Assembly: GCA_017437285.1 (NCBI GenBank) | Contig: JAFSBM010000058.1 | Coordinates: forward strand, 1 to 64,000 | Source: Ruminococcus sp. | Lineage (GTDB): Bacteria > Bacillota > Clostridia > Oscillospirales > Ruminococcaceae | Direction of reading: 5' to 3' | DNA length: 64,000 nucleotides | Shown here: positions 31,713-40,886 of the stretch, piece after piece | Layout: each line of letters begins with the position of its first letter | Numbering within the stretch: the stretch's first letter is position 1 | Translations under genes and position numbers: made by a program | The notes under the pieces: model-generated | What the model was told of the DNA's origin: nothing | What the model saw: the letters and a program-made list of their open reading frames with translations, nothing else | Databases searched by the model: none

Positions 31713-32561
31713 TTACTTAGCAAGGAATTCCTCAATAGTGCCTGTTCCGCCTGTCATAGTATAAGCGTAGTAAGCAAGGATAATTGAAGCATCGGAAGCG
31801 TCAAGAACACCGTCAGCGTTCAGGTCAGCTGTACGGCGAACAGGAAGATTTTCAGCACCGTAATGGATATTTACATCTTTGAGGTATTTTATTCCTCCGA
31901 TTACATTCCACTGTTCAGGAGAACCCTCGTAGTATATATCCTGTACAGAGCCACTTGAAACGTTACTTGAAAAAGCATTTTCGCTTATGTTTGTAACGCT
32001 TTTTGGTAAGTAAAGTGCTTCTAAATTACAGTTTTCGAACATTCTGGTCGGAATTGTAGGTATACCTTTAATTTTTACGGTTCTGAGGTTTGTGCAGTTT
32101 GAAAATACAGCTGTGCCTATATCAGTTAATGATGCAGGTATTTCGATTTCTTCAAGACTAATACAATTTTGGAATGCATCATAGCTGATTTCCTTTAATG
32201 TTGAAGGTAAAGTAACATTTTTTAAGGAAGTGCATCCTCTGAAAGTTGCAGCATAAATTCCTGTTACGCCTTCCGGAATGACAATACTTTCAAGAGTTGA
32301 ACAATTTTGAAAAGCAGTAGAACCAATTGCTTTTACAGGTAAACCGTCAATTTCAGATGGAATTACAAGCTCTTTAACAGAATCGTCGAAACTTTCGATA
32401 GATATATATTCGCCAAGTACTGTAAGATATGTTATTGAACTGGGAACTTCTTCATTTTCAGCATTTGCTGTAATAACTGTATCTGCCCCTGTGAAAGTTG
32501 TTGCTGTACCTGCACCCATAATCATTGCAGCTGCAAGTACACTTGCCATAATTTTTTTCAT
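31713..32561 (-). CDS. Secreted BspA-like LRR protein with C-terminal half-dockerin (copy 1)
   Basis: A 282-residue secreted protein. The signal peptide covers about residues 1-34 (ending TANA). BspA-type LRR_5 repeats of about 23 residues follow, with consensus I.IPxxVTxIgxxAFxxCxxL. The C-terminus has one calcium-loop unit of dockerin type, DLNADGVLDASD with SIILAYYAY. A full dockerin has two such units; here only one is present. In cellulosomal Ruminococci dockerins bind cohesins on scaffoldins. It is a tandem paralogue of the gene at 32867. Confidence 0.82.
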   Translation of the reverse strand: MKKIMASVLAAAMIMGAGTATTFTGADTVITANAENEEVPSSITYLTVLGEYISIESFDDSVKELVIPSEIDGLPVKAIGSTAFQNCSTLESIVIPEGVTGIYAATFRGCTSLKNVTLPSTLKEISYDAFQNCISLEEIEIPASLTDIGTAVFSNCTNLRTVKIKGIPTIPTRMFENCNLEALYLPKSVTNISENAFSSNVSSGSVQDIYYEGSPEQWNVIGGIKYLKDVNIHYGAENLPVRRTADLNADGVLDASDASIILAYYAYTMTGGTGTIEEFLAK

Positions 32562-32866
32562 AATAATACCTCCGTTTTTAACATTTCAACATCGTATTGT
32601 TGAATACTTACTATTATACAAAAAAAAAAAAAATGCAATACTTTTTTATGAATTTCAAATAAATTTCTCTGTTATTGCTAAAATGGAAAAGTTTGGATTA
32701 AAAATAAATCTCTGTTTTACATAAATAAATGGGAGGGGGGACAGCTTTAAATTTTCGGAAATTTATGTGAAAAATTGTCAAACAGCGGATTTTAAATCTG
32801 ATTATTGCATTTTTTGTAGGGGCGGATATTATCCGCCCACAGTTTGAAATTATGGATTATGTGATA
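32562..32866. other. Intergenic gap between LRR-dockerin copies
   Basis: The gap contains a run of 14 A residues at about 32619-32632, the upstream region of copy 1, and at 32755-32866 a diverged copy of the downstream region of copy 1 (terminator GGGCGGATATTATCCGCCC at 32820-32838). This shows that the duplication unit extends beyond the genes. No other gene. Confidence 0.6.
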
Positions 32867-33694
32867 TTACTTAGCAAGGAATTCCTCAATAGTACCTGTT
32901 CCGCCTGTCATAGTATAAGCGTAGTAAGCAAGGATAATTGAAGCATCGGAAGCGTCAAGAACACCGTCAGCGTTAAGGTCGGCAGTACGGCGAACAGGGA
33001 GATTTTCAGCACCGTAATGGATATTTGCATCTTTGACAGCTTTATTATTTCTGATTGCATTCCACTGTTCAGGAGAACCCTCGTAGTATACATCCTGTAC
33101 CGAACCTCCCATAAACGCATTTATATGTATGTCGATAACGCTTTTAGGAATGTACAGTGTAGCTAAATTGCAATTAGGGAAAGTCATATTAATACTGGAT
33201 ATACCATTGTTAATTGTAACAGTTCTCAGGTTGGTACAATCTTCAAATGCATAATCGCCTACGTAGGTTGTTCCCTTAGGGATTTCTATTTCTTCGAGAC
33301 TTATACAATTATTGAATGCACTACCGTCTATTCTTTTTAATGTTGATGGAAAAGACACGTTTTTCAAGGAAGTACATCCCTTAAAAGCCTCACTGCCAAT
33401 CTCTGTTATACCCTCAGGAATAACTACACTTTCCAGAAGTGAAGCACCTTTAAATGCGCTGCCTCTTATTATGGTAACCGGAGCACCTTCTATTTCAGCA
33501 GGAATTTCAAGTTCTGAAACAGAGTTATCGAATCCATGGATTCTTACATATCCTTCATATACATCATATTCTAATGAACCGAACTTTTCGAATGCACTTG
33601 CTGTTAAAACTGTATCTGCTCCTGTAAAAGTTGTTGCTGTACCTGCACCCATAATCATTGCAGCTGCAAGTACACTTGCCATAATTTTTTTCAT
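32867..33694 (-). CDS. Secreted BspA-like LRR protein with C-terminal half-dockerin (copy 2)
   Basis: A 275-residue paralogue of the preceding gene. The signal peptide region (29 residues) and the C-terminal about 55 residues, including the dockerin loop DLNADGVLDASD, are nearly identical to copy 1. The LRR middle is clearly diverged: for example ISSINMTFPNC replaces GIPTIPTRMFENC. The repeats follow the I.IPxGxTxVGdyAFedC pattern. Conserved ends with variable centres suggest duplication followed by diversification, or exchange between copies. Confidence 0.82.
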   Translation of the reverse strand: MKKIMASVLAAAMIMGAGTATTFTGADTVLTASAFEKFGSLEYDVYEGYVRIHGFDNSVSELEIPAEIEGAPVTIIRGSAFKGASLLESVVIPEGITEIGSEAFKGCTSLKNVSFPSTLKRIDGSAFNNCISLEEIEIPKGTTYVGDYAFEDCTNLRTVTINNGISSINMTFPNCNLATLYIPKSVIDIHINAFMGGSVQDVYYEGSPEQWNAIRNNKAVKDANIHYGAENLPVRRTADLNADGVLDASDASIILAYYAYTMTGGTGTIEEFLAK

Positions 33695-34004
33695 AATTTT
33701 CTCCTTTTTCGGGATTACACCCTTTTAATTTTAACATTTCAACATAAATGTTAATTACTATTATTACACGAAAAATAAAAATAATCAATAGATTTTTATA
33801 AATTTAACGATAATTTCTACGTTGTAACTAATTTGTCAATTAAATCATATAAAATTCATATCTGCTTTATATAATATCATTATGAACATATCTCGAGGTT
33901 GTTCGGTTTTGAGGAAAGTGTGTGAAATATTCCGAAATGTATTGCAATTTAATGTGAAAAGAGGTATAATAAAAGTGTATATACTATTGTGGGAGGTTAA
34001 TAAT
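33695..34004. other. Intergenic region between LRR copy 2 and tmcAL
   Basis: AT-rich divergent control region for the LRR gene (leftward) and tmcAL (rightward). It contains the tmcAL promoter at 33942-33970. I see no gene. Confidence 0.5.
33942..33970 (+). promoter_or_regulatory. Promoter of the tmcAL operon
   Basis: TTGCAA (33942-33947), 17-base spacer, TATAAT (33965-33970), 34 bases before the start codon. Confidence 0.65.
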
Positions 34005-35165
34005 ATGAAAATAAGCGGAATTGTATGCGAATATAACCCTTTCCATAATGGTCATATGTATCACATTGAAGAAACCCGAAAAAACGGTGCAACTCATATT
34101 GCTGCCGTGATGAGCGGAAATTTCGTTCAGCGTGGGGATTTAGCCGTTGCGGATAAATTCAGACGTGCTGAAATCGCCGTAAATTGCGGTGCTGACCTTG
34201 TAATTGAACTGCCTGTGATGTACAGCCTTGCCCCTGCGGAACTTTTTGCAAGGGGAGCAGTTCATCTTCTCAACAGCCTTGGAGTAGTGGACGAAATTTC
34301 ATTCGGCAGCGAATGTGGTGATGTTGGTGAACTTATTTCAGCGGCAGATGCCCTTGCGGAAATTGAAAATTCCCCGAAAATCCGTGAACTTACGGAGCAG
34401 GGGAGTACCTATGCAAAGGCAGTTTCCGCTGTTCTTGGGGAACTTTATCCCAAAGCGGCAGAAATCATTTCACAGCCTAATAATGTGCTTGGAGTTGAAT
34501 ACATAAAGGCGATAAAGTATTTTTCTTCCCATATATCGCCGTTTACAGTTAAACGTGCAGGAGCAGGTCACGACAGCGGAGAAATATGCGGCGGCTATGC
34601 AAGTGCCTCCTATATAAGGGCGAATATGGCGGATTCTGCGTCGTTTCTCCCGAAAAATTCCGCTGAACTGATAATGGGAGATAGGGCAGATATACACCGT
34701 CTTGAAGGGGCAATTTTATATCGCCTAAGAACGGCAAATCCGGAAGAAATCAAAAATACAGCCGATTGTGCAGATGGCTTGGCAGAACGGATTTATTCCG
34801 CAAGGGGAGCGACTTCCCTTGACGAATTTTTTGAAAGTGTAAAGACGAAACGCTTTACAATGGCGAGAATAAGACGAATTGTTTTATCGCTGCTCATAGG
34901 CATAACAAAAGAAGATATAAAAAATCTTTCGCCATATGGGCGTATAATTGCCCTCAATGGCAGGGGACGGGAAATACTTGCAGAGGCAAAGGGAAAAAGC
35001 CTTATTCCCTTTGATACATCTCTTGCGAAATTATCAAGAAATGACGGTATATCGGGAAGATTTGCGGAACTTGAAGCCACCGCCTCCGATATATATGGAC
35101 TTGCATTTGAAAACGTCATTCCCACACAAAGGGAATTTACTGCGAAGATTATACTTCAGGAGTAG
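34005..35165 (+). CDS. tmcAL: tRNA(Met) cytidine acetate ligase TmcAL
   Basis: Uses acetate and ATP to make N4-acetylcytidine at the wobble base of elongator tRNA-Met. The N-terminal nucleotidyltransferase fold shows GIVCEYNPFHNGHMYHI (HxGH-like) and AVMSGNFVQRGDLAVADKF. It has 386 residues, the normal length. The start at 34005 follows GGGAGG; the longer open frame from 33882 covers the promoter and is not used. First gene of a rightward run that includes several RNA-modification enzymes. Confidence 0.92.
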   Translation: MKISGIVCEYNPFHNGHMYHIEETRKNGATHIAAVMSGNFVQRGDLAVADKFRRAEIAVNCGADLVIELPVMYSLAPAELFARGAVHLLNSLGVVDEISFGSECGDVGELISAADALAEIENSPKIRELTEQGSTYAKAVSAVLGELYPKAAEIISQPNNVLGVEYIKAIKYFSSHISPFTVKRAGAGHDSGEICGGYASASYIRANMADSASFLPKNSAELIMGDRADIHRLEGAILYRLRTANPEEIKNTADCADGLAERIYSARGATSLDEFFESVKTKRFTMARIRRIVLSLLIGITKEDIKNLSPYGRIIALNGRGREILAEAKGKSLIPFDTSLAKLSRNDGISGRFAELEATASDIYGLAFENVIPTQREFTAKIILQE

Positions 35166-35168
35166 AAT

Positions 35169-36065
35169 ATGAAAAAACTTGTCTTAGCGGCATTATTTTT
35201 AAGTATATCGGCATTTTCCTGCGGTACTACTGTGCCACGTACCGAAGTAGGAGATTTTGCTGCCCCCACAGAATCTGCAACCGAGCCGCCTACGGAGCCT
35301 CCCACGGAGGGAAATCCGCCCCCTGTTGAGGTAAATCCGCAAATGCCCGAGGGGTATGAGTTGGCGAAAAAATGCGTTATAGACGGATTTGAAGCGGTAT
35401 TGCAGAATCCCGAACTGCCTACGGGATGCGAAATCACCGCCCTTACCCAGACTTTGAATTTCTACGGCTTTGACATTGACAAGGTGACATTGTGCGATAC
35501 CTTTATGCCGACCGATTTTGACGGATATTACACAATGGATAAGGTGTATATTGGCAACCCAAGAGCAACAAACGGCTTTGGCTGTAATTCACCTGTTATA
35601 AAAAAAGCAGCCGATGATTATTTTGATTATCTCGGCTCTGACTGGTATGCCCTTGAACTTACAGGCATATCTTTGCAAGAGGTTTTATATCAGATTGAGC
35701 AGGGATATCCTGTTATTGTATGGTCAACAATCGGACAGCGTGAAACCCATGCGACTTTCCAGTTCAGACTTGGCTGCGGAGAGGATTTCTATTTCAACGG
35801 CTTTCAGCATTGTCTTACGGTTTACGGCTTTGATAATGATGAGGGAGTTGTCCACGTTGCCGACCCTATGGAGGGGAATGTGACCTATGATATGGCACGA
35901 TTTGAGCGTATCTATAACGAAATGGGCAAACAGGCAATAATTCTTTGCGGAAATCCCGAATCAGCAGGGCAGGATTATTCAACTAACAGGGAGAAAAAAG
36001 ATTGGCTTAATGAAAATAAGCCGACTGACCTTGACTTCCTATTTAAAAATAAAGATGAAGAATAA
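35169..36065 (+). CDS. C39-like peptidase lipoprotein
   Basis: A 298-residue protein with an N-terminal export signal and a possible lipobox (SAFSC), a Pro/Thr/Glu linker (TEPPTEPPTE), and a papain-like C39_2 domain. Catalytic Cys is in LPTGCEITAL, His in GFQHCLTVYGFD, and Asp/Asn in VADPMEGN. Such proteins are probably secreted peptidases acting on the cell surface. Its RBS overlaps the tmcAL stop, so it is co-transcribed with RNA-modification genes. Confidence 0.75.
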   Translation: MKKLVLAALFLSISAFSCGTTVPRTEVGDFAAPTESATEPPTEPPTEGNPPPVEVNPQMPEGYELAKKCVIDGFEAVLQNPELPTGCEITALTQTLNFYGFDIDKVTLCDTFMPTDFDGYYTMDKVYIGNPRATNGFGCNSPVIKKAADDYFDYLGSDWYALELTGISLQEVLYQIEQGYPVIVWSTIGQRETHATFQFRLGCGEDFYFNGFQHCLTVYGFDNDEGVVHVADPMEGNVTYDMARFERIYNEMGKQAIILCGNPESAGQDYSTNREKKDWLNENKPTDLDFLFKNKDEE

Positions 36066-36077
36066 CGGAGCGAATTG

Positions 36078-36728
36078 ATGATAAAATCCATTATTTTTGA
36101 CTTGGACGGAACTCTCATTGACTCAATGCAGGTGTGGTATGACGTTGACAGGAATTTTCTTCTTGAAAACGGCGTTGAAAATCCGCCCCGTGAGGTTTCG
36201 GAAAAAGTAAAGCGTATGACTGTGGAGCAGTCCTCGGCATTTTTCATTGAGCAGTTCAATCTGAAATGTTCACAGGAATACGTGATAAACCGCATTGAGG
36301 AGCTTGTGCGGTTTGAGTATGAGGAGCGAATTCCTCTTAAACCCTATGCGGTGGAATTGCTTGATTTTCTTGATGAAAGGGGCATACCCTACGGCATCGC
36401 AACAGCGACATATAACTCCCTTGCCACAGCTGTACTGAAAAGGCTTGGATTGTACCAGAGAATGAAGTTTCTGCTGACGGACAGGGAGTATCCGAGGGGG
36501 AAAAAATTCCCCGATATATTTATGGGTGCGGCAGAAATTTTAGGTGCTGCTCCCGAAGAAATTCTTGTGGCGGAGGATTCTCTCCACAGCGTAAAAACGG
36601 CGAAAAATGCAGGTTTTGTAACTGCGGCTGTCTATGATAAGTCGTCAGAGCCTGACAGGGCGGAACTTGAAAAAACTGCGGATTATTATTTTACATCGCT
36701 GAAAGAAATTGAAAGGCTTTTTATATGA
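36078..36728 (+). CDS. HAD-superfamily hydrolase (beta-phosphoglucomutase-like)
   Basis: A 216-residue HAD phosphatase/mutase. Motif I is IIFDLDGTLIDSM, motif II IATATYNS, motif III with Lys in GKKFPDIF, motif IV LVAEDSLHSV. The cap is of the PGMB type. The start at 36078 has GGAG 7 bases before it. It overlaps mnmA by 4 bases (ATGA). Substrate not predictable. Confidence 0.88.
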   Translation: MIKSIIFDLDGTLIDSMQVWYDVDRNFLLENGVENPPREVSEKVKRMTVEQSSAFFIEQFNLKCSQEYVINRIEELVRFEYEERIPLKPYAVELLDFLDERGIPYGIATATYNSLATAVLKRLGLYQRMKFLLTDREYPRGKKFPDIFMGAAEILGAAPEEILVAEDSLHSVKTAKNAGFVTAAVYDKSSEPDRAELEKTADYYFTSLKEIERLFI

Positions 36729-37798
36729 AAAAGGTAATGATTGGAATGAGCGGGGGAGTTGACAGCTCTGCGGCGGCTCTGATTTTGAAAAATCAGGGAT
36801 ATGATGTTGTGGGCGTTACCCTTGAAATGTTTTCCGATGAGGATATTGTAATATGCGGAAATGCACGGAATAACGGCAATTTATCGGGAGCAGGAGATGC
36901 AAAGGGCGTAGCGGAAAGGCTGGGATTTCAGCATTTGACTGTTGATATGAAGGACAGTTTCCGCAGAAATGTTATGGAATATTTCTGTAACAGCTATCTT
37001 TGCGGAAGAACGCCAAACCCTTGTATTGAGTGCAACCGCTGTGTTAAATTCGGTGATATGCTGAAAATCGCCAAGGAAAAGGGCTGTGATTACATAGCAA
37101 CAGGTCATTATGCAGTATGCGAATATGACGAAAAAAGCGGCAGATATCTGCTGAAACGCTCCGCCGACAGGAGCAAGGACCAGACATATATGCTCTATTC
37201 TTTGACGCAGGAACAGCTTGCACATACTCTTTTTCCTTTGGGAAATCTTGAAAAATCGGCTGTCCGTGAAATTGCCGCAGAAAATGGCTTGATTAATGCG
37301 GATAAGCCCGACAGTCAGGATATATGTTTTGTTCCCGACGGAAAATATGTGGAATTTATTGAAAAATTCACAGGAACAAAATCCGTATCGGGAAATTATA
37401 CAGATGTATCGGGAAAGGTTCTCGGCAAGCATAAGGGGCATATAAATTACACCAAGGGACAGCGTAAAGGGCTTGGAATAGCCCTTGGAAAGCCTGCCTA
37501 TGTGGTGGAAAAGGATTATAAGACGAATACTGTTGTTTTAGGTGAGGAAAATGACTTATACACAATGTCCCTTATTGCGGAAAATGTAAATCTCATTTCC
37601 GTTGAGGAAATTACAGAGCCAATGCAGATTACGGCAAAGGCGAGATATTCCCAGAGAGATTGTGCCGCAACTCTTTCAAAAATGGCGGACGGAAATTATC
37701 TTGTGGAATTTGATGAGCCGCAGAGAGCCGTTACATCGGGACAGGCTGTGGTATTCTATGACAGCGATATTGTTGTCGGCGGCGGTACTATTATATAA
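36725..37798 (+). CDS. mnmA: tRNA-specific 2-thiouridylase MnmA
   Basis: Adds sulfur at position 2 of wobble uridine in Lys, Glu and Gln tRNAs. The PP-loop SGGVDSSAAALIL is at residue 9, the catalytic cysteines are in NPCIECNR and SQDICFVPDG, and the GQRKGLGIA segment marks the central domain. It has 357 residues, the normal length. It is coupled to the HAD gene upstream. Confidence 0.96.
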   Translation: MKKVMIGMSGGVDSSAAALILKNQGYDVVGVTLEMFSDEDIVICGNARNNGNLSGAGDAKGVAERLGFQHLTVDMKDSFRRNVMEYFCNSYLCGRTPNPCIECNRCVKFGDMLKIAKEKGCDYIATGHYAVCEYDEKSGRYLLKRSADRSKDQTYMLYSLTQEQLAHTLFPLGNLEKSAVREIAAENGLINADKPDSQDICFVPDGKYVEFIEKFTGTKSVSGNYTDVSGKVLGKHKGHINYTKGQRKGLGIALGKPAYVVEKDYKTNTVVLGEENDLYTMSLIAENVNLISVEEITEPMQITAKARYSQRDCAATLSKMADGNYLVEFDEPQRAVTSGQAVVFYDSDIVVGGGTII

Positions 37799-37806
37799 GG
37801 TGAAAT

Positions 37807-38535
37807 ATGGAATATAATTTTGAAAAGTTAACTGATAAAATTTACGTGTGTGCAAGCAGCGACCACCGCTTCGGCACGGACGCATTTCTTCTTGCGGATT
37901 TTTCGGGATACCGCAGAAAGGATATGGCTTGCGACCTTGGAACAGGCTGTGGAATTATTCCGCTTATTATGCAGAAGAAAATGCCGCCGCAGGTTACATA
38001 TGCGGTGGATATTCAGCAGGGAGCAATCGACCAGCTTAAAATGGGTATGGAAAAAAGCGAAACTACGGGAATTATTCCCATTTGTGCCGATTTAAAGGAA
38101 CTGTGGGAGGACGCACCCTTGGGCAGACTTGACCTTGTGACCTGCAATCCACCATATAAAGCTGAAAAGGCAGGATTTGAAAGCGTTATAACGGCACAGA
38201 GAATTGCCCGTCACGAGATTATGTGCAATATTGATGATGTATGCGGTGCGGCAGAAAAACTGCTGAAATTCGGCGGCAGACTATGCCTGTGCAACCGCCC
38301 CGAAAGGCTGTCTGACGTGATTTTTGCAATGAAAAATCACAATATCGAGCCTAAGCGTATACGATTTGTTTCTAAAACTCCCGATGATGCACCGTGGCTG
38401 TTTTTAATCGAGGGCAAAAAGGGTTCAAAGCCGTTTATGCAGGTTGAGCCGCAGCTTTACATCAGGAGCGAAAACGGATTTTCCGAGGAATTGCAGAAAA
38501 TATACAACACAGGAAAAGAGGTTGAGGAAATATGA
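37807..38535 (+). CDS. tRNA1(Val) A37 N6-methyltransferase-like (TrmN6)
   Basis: A 242-residue class I methyltransferase. Motif I is ACDLGTGCGIIPLIM, and the catalytic motif IV is CNPPYKAE, indicating N6-adenine methylation. An FGTDAFLLADF segment near the N-terminus is typical of the YfiC/TrmN6 group. It overlaps rsmI by 4 bases. Confidence 0.9.
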   Translation: MEYNFEKLTDKIYVCASSDHRFGTDAFLLADFSGYRRKDMACDLGTGCGIIPLIMQKKMPPQVTYAVDIQQGAIDQLKMGMEKSETTGIIPICADLKELWEDAPLGRLDLVTCNPPYKAEKAGFESVITAQRIARHEIMCNIDDVCGAAEKLLKFGGRLCLCNRPERLSDVIFAMKNHNIEPKRIRFVSKTPDDAPWLFLIEGKKGSKPFMQVEPQLYIRSENGFSEELQKIYNTGKEVEEI

Positions 38536-39356
38536 CAGGCATACTATATATAATAGGTACGCCCATTGGAAATATGGAGGATATAACCCTCCGTCAGATG
38601 CGTATGCTGGAGGAAGTTGATTTTATATGTGCCGAGGATACGAGAGTTACGCTGAAACTTCTCAACCGCTGTGAAATCAAAAATGAGCTTGTCAGCTTTC
38701 ACGAGCATAGCAGTAAAAGCGAGGCACAGAGGATAATTGACAGGATTTTAAGCGGACAGAACTGCGGAGTTGTGACAGATGCGGGAATGCCCTGCATATC
38801 CGACCCCGGTGAAGTTCTTGTGCGTATGTGTGCTGAAAACGGAATTGAAGTAAGAGTAGTTCCCGGACCTACTGCGGCGGCATCGGCGGCGGCATTGTCG
38901 GGACTGCACATAAACCGTTTTACGTTTGAGGGATTTCTCCCTGTGCCGAAAAAGGAGCGGCAGGAGCGGCTTGAACTTCTGCGGAATGAAACGGCAGTAA
39001 TGATTTTTTACGAAGCTCCCCATAAGCTGAAAAATACCCTTGCAGATATGGCGGATTTTTTCGGCGGAGAGCGTAGAATAGCCATTTGCCGTGAGATTAC
39101 AAAGCTTCATGAGGAAGTTATCAGATTTACCCTTTCAGAGGCGGTGGAGTATTACAATACTACTGAGCCGAGAGGGGAATTTGTACTTGTTTTAGAGGGG
39201 AAAAATACCGCTGACAGCGAGGAAATTACCCTTGAACAGGCTATGGAGCAGGTGAAGCGGCTTATAGAAAAGGGCGAAAAGCCTACGGAAGCCTGCAAAG
39301 CTGTGGCAAAGGAAACGGGATTCAGAAAATCGGAGCTGTATGGGGCGTTGAATTAG
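38532..39356 (+). CDS. rsmI: 16S rRNA (cytidine-1402-2'-O)-methyltransferase RsmI
   Basis: A 274-residue tetrapyrrole-methylase-fold enzyme. Signatures are LYIIGTPIGNMEDITLRQ, CAEDTRVTLKLL, VTDAGMPCISDPGEVLV and VVPGPTAAASAAALSGL. It methylates the ribose of C1402 in 16S rRNA. Last gene of the coupled mnmA-trmN6-rsmI group. Confidence 0.96.
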   Translation: MTGILYIIGTPIGNMEDITLRQMRMLEEVDFICAEDTRVTLKLLNRCEIKNELVSFHEHSSKSEAQRIIDRILSGQNCGVVTDAGMPCISDPGEVLVRMCAENGIEVRVVPGPTAAASAAALSGLHINRFTFEGFLPVPKKERQERLELLRNETAVMIFYEAPHKLKNTLADMADFFGGERRIAICREITKLHEEVIRFTLSEAVEYYNTTEPRGEFVLVLEGKNTADSEEITLEQAMEQVKRLIEKGEKPTEACKAVAKETGFRKSELYGALN

Positions 39357-39409
39357 AGTGTGTTGACACTAAAGACGCTCACACGTATTTTTATTTGAGG
39401 GGAGCAAAA

Positions 39410-39808
39410 ATGATGAGAGGGTTGAAAACGAGTAAAGTCATAATTGCAATTCTGAGCATTTTAACTTTATTGTTCGGTGCTTACACGGCTGTTCACTTCT
39501 TCTTCAATTACAAGTCATCAACATGGTTTTCTCAAGATATAAGTAATGATGACTATACAATTATTGCTGAAGAGGTTGGTACACCTTGGTGGTACGGAGA
39601 TTCAAAGGTTTTAATTACAATTAAGGACAACATAAATGGTAAGTTTATAGCGTCATTTTCCTGTCGAATTGAAAATGAAGGTAAGGAGTTGTCTGAACGT
39701 AATTACAATATAGAGGATAATAGTGAATATGTGAAAATATCTTTATTTGATAACGATGAAACTTTGAATAGTGCTTATAGATTCTATTATTCAGATTTTA
39801 ATATTTAG
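39410..39808 (+). CDS. Small membrane-anchored protein of unknown function
   Basis: A 132-residue protein with an N-terminal TM helix (VIIAILSILTLLFGAYTAVHFFF) and an extracytoplasmic beta-rich domain containing TPWWYGDSKVLITIKD, similar in layout to DUF5412-type proteins. The start at 39410 follows GAGGGGAGC. It is more AT-rich than the rsmI group and probably a later insertion. No terminator is clear after it; 39809-40041 holds an imperfect inverted repeat near 39842-39890 and the next promoter. Confidence 0.55.
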   Translation: MMRGLKTSKVIIAILSILTLLFGAYTAVHFFFNYKSSTWFSQDISNDDYTIIAEEVGTPWWYGDSKVLITIKDNINGKFIASFSCRIENEGKELSERNYNIEDNSEYVKISLFDNDETLNSAYRFYYSDFNI

Positions 39809-39931
39809 AGAACCCCTTTAACTATACATCCTTAATATCATTATGAAGCATTGCTTCAACCACACTCCGATTTTACTGTGGTGATGCATTAATTTACTAA
39901 ATGAAAATATTGTGAAAAAGCACAAAAAAGC

Positions 39932-39960
39932 TTGCAATTTGTCGTGAAGTGTGATATAAT
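39932..39960 (+). promoter_or_regulatory. Promoter of the PHP phosphatase gene
   Basis: TTGCAA (39932-39937), 17-base spacer, TATAAT (39955-39960), about 80 bases before the start codon. Confidence 0.65.
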
Positions 39961-40041
39961 TATATCCATAAAATTTTTGACGGTAAAAATTATCCGAAAT
40001 TGTGAATATAATTTATTGAAAATATACGCAGGAGGTATATT

Positions 40042-40878
40042 ATGATTTGCGACTTACATTGCCATACAAAGCTTTCGGACGGCTCTCTCGGAATTGAAGA
40101 TATAATTTTGCAGGCTCAGCGTACAGGTGTGGAATGGCTTTCCATTACCGACCACGATACTATGGCATCTTTTTCCCGTGCCGATGTTCTCGGACAGCGT
40201 GCAGGAATTAAAATGCTCCACGGTGTTGAGCTTTCCGCATGGGACAGGGAGAGAGGCCGCAAGGTTCACGTTCTCTGCTATAATCCCCAGAAGCCTGACC
40301 GCCTTGAAGTGCTTTGCCTTAAATGCTGTGAAATCCGTAAACAGACTTCAAAGGAAATGATTGAAAAGGTAATGGCGAAATATCCCATTACCCTTGAAAG
40401 TATATTGAAGCATACCACATCTTCAAAGAGCATTTTTAAACAGCACATTATGCGTGCTTTGATTGATTACGGCTATGCCCTTGAATTCTACGGCGACCTT
40501 GACAGGGAACTGTTCAATCCGAAAACAGGCAGCTGTTATGTGGAGCGTGAATATCCCGATGTTCATTCTGTAATCGACCTTATTCATCTCTCAGGCGGTG
40601 CGGCTGTTCTTGCCCACCCTGCCCAGTATGACAGCATTGAACTCTTGGAGGAACTGGCTGAAAAGGGAAAAATTGACGGCGTTGAAATCGGTCACTATTC
40701 AGCTGATGCGGCATACCGTGAAAAGCTGACGGAAATTGCCGACAAATACGGACTTATCCGCACAGGCGGTTCTGATTTCCACGGCTTGTACAATTCCGTA
40801 CCCACATTCATAGGCAGCGAATCCACAGAATATTCGGAGATTGAAAAAATACTTAAATTAACATCAAAAAAGAAATAG
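40042..40878 (+). CDS. PHP-domain phosphoesterase (RNase AM / nucleoside bisphosphatase-like)
   Basis: A 278-residue metal-dependent PHP protein. Metal ligands are visible in DLHCHTKLSDGS, SITDHDTMASF, GVELSAW, VLAHPAQYDS and GGSDFHGLY. Related YciV/RNM enzymes hydrolyse 3',5'-nucleoside bisphosphates or trim 5' ends of RNA. The start follows GCAGGAGG. The following gene is 8 bases downstream and probably co-transcribed. Confidence 0.88.
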   Translation: MICDLHCHTKLSDGSLGIEDIILQAQRTGVEWLSITDHDTMASFSRADVLGQRAGIKMLHGVELSAWDRERGRKVHVLCYNPQKPDRLEVLCLKCCEIRKQTSKEMIEKVMAKYPITLESILKHTTSSKSIFKQHIMRALIDYGYALEFYGDLDRELFNPKTGSCYVEREYPDVHSVIDLIHLSGGAAVLAHPAQYDSIELLEELAEKGKIDGVEIGHYSADAAYREKLTEIADKYGLIRTGGSDFHGLYNSVPTFIGSESTEYSEIEKILKLTSKKK

Positions 40879-40886
40879 GATAGGAA

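Noticed and set aside
39803..39830. TTTAGAGAACCCCTTTAA near the end of a small membrane protein gene as another family B end
   Set aside because: It matches an internal stretch of B2 only loosely and lacks the GGGCATCTC terminus.
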